Shown here piece after piece: positions 50,801 through 59,800 of a stretch of 64,000 nucleotides of DNA; positions within the stretch are counted from its first letter, which is position 1, and every line of letters begins with the position of its first letter. The position numbers and the translations under genes were made by a program. Below the pieces are notes generated by a model, which saw only the letters and a list, made by a program, of their open reading frames with translations, made no database searches and was not told the origin of the DNA. Source of the stretch: Helicoverpa zea (taxonomy: Eukaryota > Arthropoda > Insecta > Lepidoptera > Noctuidae); NCBI RefSeq assembly GCF_022581195.2, contig NC_061476.1, forward strand, positions 7,982,098 through 8,046,097. The letters run 5' to 3'.

Positions 50801-53800
50801 TAGGGTTGTGGTTAGTTTGGTTACATTCGTTGGTATAATATATACTTCTTTTCTTCAGTTCCTTAACTCGAGTTTTGTTAACCCTGCATAAAATATGTAA
50901 ACATCGAAATTAGTTTTGTCTTACGCATCCTGAAGCAGTTGAGGTCTTGAAGTATTGAATTAAATATCGGATTTGTTAAAATGAAACATTTTTGATATAG
51001 ATATCCATAGTAACAGAACAATAATCCTGCCAAGCAAAGCTAATATAGCCGTGATGTTTATGATATCAAGTAATTTGCAAAAGTTTTCAAGTATCAAAAT
51101 AAAATATAACTAAAGTGCCTATACATCAAACGACTTTTTCAGAACACACATTGAGAGTTTTATTCTTATTATATTAATAATTATTCACAAAATATATTTA
51201 ACAGTTATTCTTTCTCCACAGATGTATGGTCGCTATCAACGCGACCTAAGCGAAGCGGCCAGAGAAGAAGCGAGAAGACTCAGAAGGCTACGGAAGAAGA
51301 GAAGAAAAGACGACAAGCTCCGGCAGAAGGAGCTAGAAGCTAGCGGCAAACACAGACCTAGGGGGAAGTTCTTTAAAGTATTAGGTGAGTTGTACAGGAT
51401 CATATGCCTTTTAGACTTACGTATAACGATACTAGTCGTCAAATCTGACACTTCTCGACACTTAGTTGAGACCACAGCTGGACCGTGTAACTGCTGGTTA
51501 CAAACTAAACAATCGCGAGCTTTGATCTCTAGGTTCCGCAAATAATAAGGTAGAATTTGTGTAAAATTTTTAATAACATTGGGGCCATTGATGATGTACG
51601 CTCGTGTTTCCATACATTTCTAAGGGTCAACTCACTGAATAACATTCTTAATTTCCTCAGTTTAGAGCTTTGTATTGAAAAGAGCAGGAGATTTGAGCAT
51701 TCAGATTTTTTGGACAGAGTGATTCCTGCGTCCAAGATTCAGTTTCTTTAGTTAACAAGCTGAATTCAGAAAGCCATATCGCCTATCTTAGGCTGCCTTT
51801 AATAAGTTTTGATATTCCTTCACAAGTCTCTATTATTTCTTCGAAACAAAATATTCACGTGCGTGAAGTTTGTCGCAGGGTACATATGGAGGCACACGTT
51901 CGCTCGGCTGGGCGAGGACTGGGTGTTCCTCGCGCTGCTGGGTATCATCATGGCGATTGTCAACTTCGCCATGGACCGGGGGATCGCGGTCTGTCAGAAT
52001 GGTAAGATTTAACAAATATGGTAATGCCGTAAAATGCTGGTACTCAGCTGCATCCAGTGAAAGGAAACCCCAACATGGTTGGGAAAAAGGCTAGACTAGA
52101 TTTTATTTTATTTTATTATGTTAGGGAAAAACAAACAACTGTACATTGTTTCTTATATCTAGGTTTACAATAAAATTAGGTTAACGTACAGTCAACGACG
52201 TTTCCACATATTACAGTCGGATTAGGACATGCATAATAGATGAGGTTCTAACTTGTGTTACACCAATTGGTATAAAGATTTCTAGAAATTGCGGTAGTCT
52301 ATCGTGCTATCGTTAACGATGTCATCAAATACTGTTCTATGAATATAGGATAAGTCAGTTTTGGATTTCCAAAGTTATTAAAAAAATTATACATAAATAA
52401 ATACTAGATTTTTCTGTAGATATACATATTTTGCAGTAGTAGACATATTATTACAGACCTATGTAATTTTATTTGTATCTTTTCATGCTTCACGTAGAAA
52501 GATTGAAGCGGTAAGTATCATGAATTCTATTTACAAAATTATTATGTAAATAGTGAGCCACTGAACACGATTTATTTTATAAGACTACTGTTACTACAGA
52601 CAGTACACAATTAGGGTATTTATGCATCTTATCCAGGTTATAATATCTGCGAAAAAGCTGATCCCTTTTAACAATACTTGCAATATTTAACTGCAATAGC
52701 ACTCTCACCTAACTCCTTCTCCAATAAATTCCAGCTCGCATGTGGATGTACAACGACCTAGCGACGTCTACGTTCAGTCAGTACGTAGCGTGGGTGTCGC
52801 TGCCAGTCTGCCTCATACTCTTCGCGGCTGGCTTCGTGCACATCGTGGCTGCCCAGAGCATAGGTAAGGAAGGAAGAAGAACTTCTCCATCATTCCAGCT
52901 CGCATGTGGATGTACAACGACCTAGCGACGTCCACGTTCAGTCAGTACGTAGCGTGGGTGTCGCTGCCAGTCTGCCTCATACTCTTCGCGGCTGGCTTCG
53001 TGCACATCGTGGCTGCCCAGAGCATAGGTAAGGAAGGAAGAAGAACTTCTCCATCATTCCAGCTCGCATGTGGATGTATAACGACCTAGCGACGTCTACG
53101 TTCAGTCAGTACGTAGCGTGGGTGTCGCTGCCAGTCTGCCTCATACTCTTCGCGGCTGGCTTCGTGCACATCGTGGCTGCCCAGAGCATAGGTAAGGAAG
53201 GAAGAAGAACTTCTCCATCATTCCAGCTCGCATGTGGATGTATAACGACCTAGCGACGTCTACGTTCAGTCAGTACGTAGCGTGGGTGTCGCTGCCAGTC
53301 TGCCTCATACTCTTCGCGGCTGGCTTCGTGCACATCGTGGCTGCCCAGAGCATAGGTAAGGAAGGAAGAAGAACCTCTCCATCATTCCAGCTCGCATGTG
53401 GATGTATAACGACCTAGCGACGTCTACGTTCAGTCAGTACGTGGCGTGGGTGTCGCTGCCAGTCTGCCTCATACTCTTCGCGGCTTGCTTCGTGCACATC
53501 GTGGCTGCCCAGAGTATAGGTAAGGGAGAAGTTAAACGGAGTTTGTTTCAGTGTCAGAAATACTTTTTGGCGTTTCAGAGGCCGTTAAGCGGATTTGCGA
53601 AAACTCTGCGCTAAGATTTGTTAGGTGACTAAATCTATTAGAAGAAAAATAACACAATATTGGTCACATCAGGGAAAGCTCAAACTTGCCAAGGTACTAA
53701 AAACTCCAGATGTCGAATTGGGAGAATACATTTCTCCTATGTTGAGGAGATGAGGTAAAACGAGTAGAAAATGTTGATAATGGAAAGCAAGCAAGCGCAA

Positions 53801-56800
53801 TAAACAGATGTCATCTTGCAGAAAATAGTTTCTGTAGAACAGATTTCTTAACTCCAACCCAAAGTTGATTTAGAAGGACTTCTTTATATTATGAACGACA
53901 ACAAAGACCAAGACTTTCACGTAACGTCCCGAAGATGTTATATCAAAACAACAGTTATTTATAAAATGTAGGCAAGTTGTATGTAATCGTACTAACCAAT
54001 GATTTTTTCCAACAGGTTCAGGTATACCTGAAATGAAGACAATTCTCCGAGGAGTACATCTGAAAGAATACTTGACGTATAGAGCGATGATATCGAAGAT
54101 CGTCGGTCTCACTGCCACACTGGGGTCCGGTCTACCGCTGGGTAAAGAGGTCAGTAGCACAACCTTCGTTATATACCTACCTGATTTTTGGAGGGTCCAA
54201 GAATTGATCAGCAGTTTATATCGTCTTATCAAGGCTTTTAGGCTTAGGCTGAAGGGATTGAATTCTGGAGCATGGGGCCTGAATCGTCAAGGAGAGGACT
54301 TTTTATTGTTACAATGGTTGGCTTTATTTAATTGATGGTTCCATAACTGAGCAGACTAAATTATTTATCTAGAAAGCAAATCAACAGTATTTAGTATACT
54401 AGCCGTTTTCCCGCGCTTTCACCCGCGTCCCGTGGGAGCTACTGCCCGCACCGGGATAAAATATAGCCGATGTTACTCGCAGATATTATCGCTTCTAATG
54501 GTGAAAGAATATTTAAAATCGGTCCAGTAGTTTTTGAGTTTATCCATTACAACCAAACAAACAAAGTTTTCCTCTTTATAATATTAGTATAGAAGTTTTT
54601 GAGTTTATCCATTACAAACAAACAAAGTTTTCCTCTTTATAATATTAGTATAGATTAACAATGGCTGTAAGCTTATATAAACAACCATTCTTATCCAAAA
54701 AATATCATCCAGTACTCCAAATCTCTTAAGAACTAGTTAAATTCCAACTCCTACTTTATCTCTCCAGGGCCCATCAGTCCACATAGCATCAATGGTAGCA
54801 ACTCTCCTCTCGAAGCTGGTGACGACCTTCCAAGGCATCTACAGCAACGAGTCTAGGACCAGTGAAATGTTAGCCGCCGCCTGCGCTGTGGGCGTGGCTT
54901 CTTGTTTCGCAGCCCCAGTCGGAGGTAAGACTACGGTCTACTTACCTCATCACCCTTACTTTTTGTAGGCATATGTACACAACTAGGGAGATGTTAGCTG
55001 CGGCCTGTGCTGAAGAAGTGGTCTCGTGTTTCGCCGCCCCTGTCGGAGGTGAGACCTTGGTCTACTCGTCTCATCATCATCATCATCAAATCTAGCTTTA
55101 GAAACTTAACTACTCAATGGGCATGGTCTCGTGCTTCGCCGCCCCTGTTGGAGGTGAGACCTTGGTCTCCTCGTCTCATCATCACTTTTCGTGGCTATAC
55201 ATAAAGAACTAGTCATATGATGTTGTGGCCAGCGCTTTGTCAAGAGTGCTACCAATAGTCAACCGCTAGCGGTTTCACCCGTGTCCCGTAGGAACTACTC
55301 CGTGCACCCGGATAAAAACCTCATAGCCTCCCTGTATGTCTAAATGGGCAATCTAAAACTCGAACTTGAATCAATTTATCAAATTGGACCAGTAGTTCCT
55401 GAGAGAGCATTCAAACAAGCAAACTCTTCTGCTTTCTTATATTAGTTTTCATTCATTCAGATGCGTCGAAAAAAGACACATCAAGATCCAGAGTCTTATA
55501 AATACAGTTTGACCATTTAAACGAAATGATTGTTAGCAACCTTAAGTATTATATCTCGGAGACGATGTCAATTGTATTGCCATAAATTAATGAAAATTCA
55601 ATAAGCAATTGTGTTCATCTCGTGCGTAAACACGTGCCGTACCTTAAAGTGGGTCATTGACGAATCAGGAATTAAGAAGATGGAGTTCTTCATCATCTGG
55701 CTAGTCTAAGACGAACTTTTTTATCATCTGCCTAGCCTTTTCCCTATCTTGGAGTCGGCTTTTTGGCTAACAGCATGCATCTGAATATTTGTTTTCTAAA
55801 TAGAATAGCTGCTTCCCACAGTTTTACCAGCGTCCCGTAGGAACTGCTTCTACTATGTTACTCGAGAATATTGTGGTTTTCTAACAATCGAATTTTTTTT
55901 TTTCCGGTTCAGTAGTTTCGGAGCCTTTGGACCCTAAAAATGTTTCCTCTTTATTAAAATACATAGTTATAGATAGACCACTTCCTATCTAGCCTTCAGA
56001 ACCTAGTTACTTTAACTCTTCGGTAAAACTGGTTTCTGTAAATTATAATAAAATAGATAACTAATAAAAAACCGTGTTGTGTTCCAGGAGTGCTGTTTTC
56101 AATAGAAGTAACGACGACGTACTTCGCCGTACGAAATTATTGGCGCGGATTCTTCGCTGCGTGCTGTAGTGCTATTGTAAGTATTTCATATGAATACCAG
56201 CTGTTTCATGGGGGTGCTTGCCGCGCCTGGATAAAATGTAGCCTATGTCCTTCAAACCTTCTCAAGCTCTAGTTAGACTATCTCCACCTTATTATAAAAC
56301 GTGTTATAGTAATGGGTTTAGTCCAGTAACTTTGTTCGGGACGGTGGTTTAATCGTGGTACAAAAGCTGGTACTTTTTTTAAACCACGTTTTATAATAAG
56401 GTGATATGTGTCCAAAATTGTATTTAAATCGGTTCTGTAATTTTGGCAAAAAGATTATTTACTTTAAACGGTCTAACCGTCATTTGTTTTTTAAGGTTAC
56501 GTTCACACTCTGAATAAACGATTTGCTGTAAGCAAAAGTTTGCCATTCGACGACAACTGGGCTGTATGACAAATGTAAGGGACATAGTGGACTGAAATTG
56601 AATAATTTATTGTAATTATCGTACACAATATGGTGTACAAGGACTAATATGAGTCTTGTAATAAGTAAATATAAGTTATGCGTGCAACCTTCATACCATT
56701 TTGATAGGCGTTCCCTGCCAATCAAAAGTCAATTTACACCATTACTCACCTATATAAAGCTCATAAAAATAAAGCATACTCACGTTTATATCCAGAAATG

Positions 56801-59800
56801 ATCAAGCAATACATTTGTTTATACCAGAGATATCTAGTTCATTAAATAACAAAATGGCGCACTCATTAATGTTAATTGATGAAGAAATTCTGCGCATTGT
56901 GGGTCGCGAGTTGTGTAGCTTTTTATAGACTCGTTTTGTTTAGAGTTAATTGTCTACGTTCCTGAGTAAGAATATCAAAATGATGCTTTGCAACGCAATG
57001 GGAGGAAAATTTAGACGCCTTTGCAGAAGCTTAGAACAAAAAAAAACATTCGAATTGATAATAAGCACCTCTTCTTTGGGAAGTCGGTGAATAAATGGAA
57101 ATCGCTATACAGGCACAGTTTCCGTAAGGCAGCTTTTCTTGTTTGAAGTTGGCTACTAGTATCTTAACTTTAGTCAAAATGTGTAAACAAAACACTACTG
57201 CGTACAAGGCGTGGAATGGCAAAGTTATTGACTTTGTGTGTTTATATGTTCATTCATAAGTGGCTCCCGTGTCCCGAGGAAACTACTTCTCTCATCCGGT
57301 TAAAATGTAGCCTATGCCCTTTATCAGACTCTAACTTAAAATCTGCAGTTGTCTTAGCGGGAAAGCGCTAAAGACAGACTTTGTAGTACGAATGATAGAT
57401 ACTTAATTTCATGTGTGAATCAGATAAACGACTGGCTATGTATACATAGGTAGGTGCTTAGATGGAAGATTTTATTTTTTGTTTTTGATCATATTACCTT
57501 GACAAACTACAACTATTTAACATATAACTATTTCATTCACAGATGTTCCGTCTCCTGTCAGTCTGGTCAGGCGCAATGCCGACAGTGAAGCCCCTGTTCC
57601 CGACCAACTTGCCGCAAGACTTCCCCTTCGACCCTCAGGAGTTTGCTGTCTTCGTACTCTTGGGGTAAGGGATATTTTACAAAATGATTAGCTGCTCCCC
57701 AAGGTTTATCTGATGGTACACAATGGACTCCAGAAGGAACATGGTGGGTTTTGGTCAGTGAGAGTCTGACACTCCCTCACGCTGCACGCACAGCGGGAGG
57801 AGTCATTTGATGATTTCCTATCTCAAGAAAAAGGGTTTCTTTGCGATCAAAAAATAAAATGTGGATTGTCCGTTGATAAAGGACGTATCACGTGACTAGA
57901 AACATGATAAATATTTGGCAATTCTGTAAAGTTTTTTATTTTTGAAAGAATCATATCTCATTAGCATTACAGCTTTTATTTCACAATATTCATCAAAGCA
58001 AATTGTTCTTTATTCAGTTAGCAACAGAGTTGTCAATCCCAATATTTTATTAATATTTTAATTTTATGTTTCAGAATAGTGTCCGGTCTTCTGGCAGCTC
58101 TATGGGTGTTCCTACACAGACAATATGTGCTGTTCATACGAAATACTAAGTCACTCAGCAATTTCTTGCAGAAAAAGTAAGTATTTACATATTATGTATC
58201 TAGTTTAATATTTTGGTAAATCTACAACTGTACACTAACATTTTTTAACTGATATTGTTGCGTAAAGACAGTCGTTATTAGGATAATGTTCTATCAAATA
58301 GGAATAGTTTACTGTAAAAAAAAAAATTGAAATTGTAATAATTTCACAATAGTGCTTCAAACACTAAAGTTCACCGAAAACACAAACATCTATTTTCTTA
58401 AAGCAATTTTTTTACTTAAGACAAAGGGCTTAAGTTGATTATTAACTATACGAATGTAAAAGTACCTAACAACACAAAATAACATTAAATAACCATCTTA
58501 TTGTTTATTTCCAGTCGTTTCATCTACCCTGGGTTCATAACTCTAGCGGTGATGTCCATACTGTTCCCGCCCGGCATCGGCAAGTATATGGCGGCTGATC
58601 TCGGAAACCAGGAACAGGTATGTTTATAATATTTTTTAAGTATTTTCCGAAATGTTTAGTCACATAAGAACCTATAAATAACAGGAGTTAATATATACTT
58701 ACTTCATGTAACAATAAATGATAGGTCTACATCAACGGAGATGATGTGATTTTTGTTCCGGGTCGGGACGAAATCGCTAAAAACGATAACGAAGACTGGA
58801 GTCTGTTAGTGGTGTTTCACCCCCGTGCCTTAAACATTTCCTTTTCCTGAGAATACCACATCAGCAGCCCCGGATCTTCAATTTTTCTTAGGCGGGGCAA
58901 AAACTGAAAAATGCCGCCCCGTCTACCTACCTACTTATGTTTATTTCACCAACTGACTTTTAAAAAAAGTGTCCAAATCATTGTAAGCTCAAACTGTTGG
59001 CCAGGTTTATGTTATGAAAGTCGAGACAGATTAATGTACACAAAAAGTTAATAAGTTTTAAAAAGCGCTTTTTTGGAAGCGCAAACTTTTTTGTTTTTGA
59101 GGACTCCATAAAAATTTTTATGCTACATTTGACTTATAAAAGGTTAGACAGCTTGGATTTGACTTATGAAGTTAACAACGCAATGTTTGCATAATACTTC
59201 GCGAGCGAAGCGAGCGCGAAATTTTTTGAGCCTGCGACACAAAAGTTCCTGATTAAGTACTGCTAAGCAACAAGTAGTAACTTTTTTTAAGTTATTTTTT
59301 TGTTGTTGTGTAAGACTCACAAATTAAACTGGGAATTATGTACAAATAAAAAGAAACCGTGATTAGAGCGAGTGTCATTTGTGTTTGTTGATTCGGTGCG
59401 TCAATAAAAATAATAAACCATCAGAAAAACAGGACATACACTGTCATTTAGCCGCGAGCGTAGCGAGCGAGAATTTTTTCACTTAGTTGCAGGATGTTAA
59501 AAGTGAAAAATAATCAACATGATCAACTAAACAAAGCGAAGGCGACTTTTTTAGAAACTTCGCTTGTCAGTATCATGATACAATGGAACTTCCCTATCAA
59601 ACGGGTGTAAAAAAAAAAGAATTGCCTGGTGGTGGGGCGTCCCGCGGCGCCCCTGAGACCGAGGCGCCCGGGTTATTCGCACACTGCACCATAGGTTAAG
59701 ACGGCCCTGTAGGTAACTATTATGGTAATCTGTGATGTAGGATTTAAAATCAGTCAGCCTGATTTTGCCGCCCTCTGAATTTGCCGCCCGGGGCATGGGC

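Larger units (their letters stand above)
29898..51221 (+). other. ClC-a intron 1 (21.3 kb)
   Basis: Donor 'gtaagt' at 29898 and acceptor 'tctccacag' ending at 51221. It contains no supported host exon. Repeats are listed separately. The remaining stretches (30723-32011, 32510-33335, 35685-36087, 36681-37363, 37625-39828, 43726-44662, 44801-45317, 46975-51180) are AT-rich and I see nothing else in them. Alternative first exons could hide here, but none was recognisable. Confidence 0.75.
52735..53519 (+). repeat. Five-fold 164-bp tandem array of exon 4
   Basis: Units begin at 52735, 52899, 53063, 53227 and 53391. Each is a 129-bp exon plus a 35-bp spacer that starts 'gtaaggaagg' and ends 'catcattccag'; the array has four such spacers. 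The copies are almost identical. Distinguishing bases: TAC in copies 1-2 and TAT in 3-5; TCC in copy 2 against TCT; a C in the spacer after copy 4; and several changes in copy 5. Confidence 0.97.
54925..56087 (+). other. ClC-a intron 6
   Basis: Contains the two exon 6 echoes, an (atc)n run at 55069-55087, Lep1-like elements at about 55258-55447 and 55795-55965 (degraded), and a reverse SINE A tail at about 55717-55790. Confidence 0.8.

Noticed and set aside
51222..51545. 107-codon ORF read as a single small protein
   Set aside because: Only 51222-51384 is coding; the rest runs past a consensus donor into intron 2 and lacks the conserved continuation found at 51879.
54969..55048. A sixth-exon alternative (mutually exclusive with exon 6)
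   Set aside because: It covers only the 3' third of exon 6, lacks GPSVH, and its open frame does not match the phase after exon 5.
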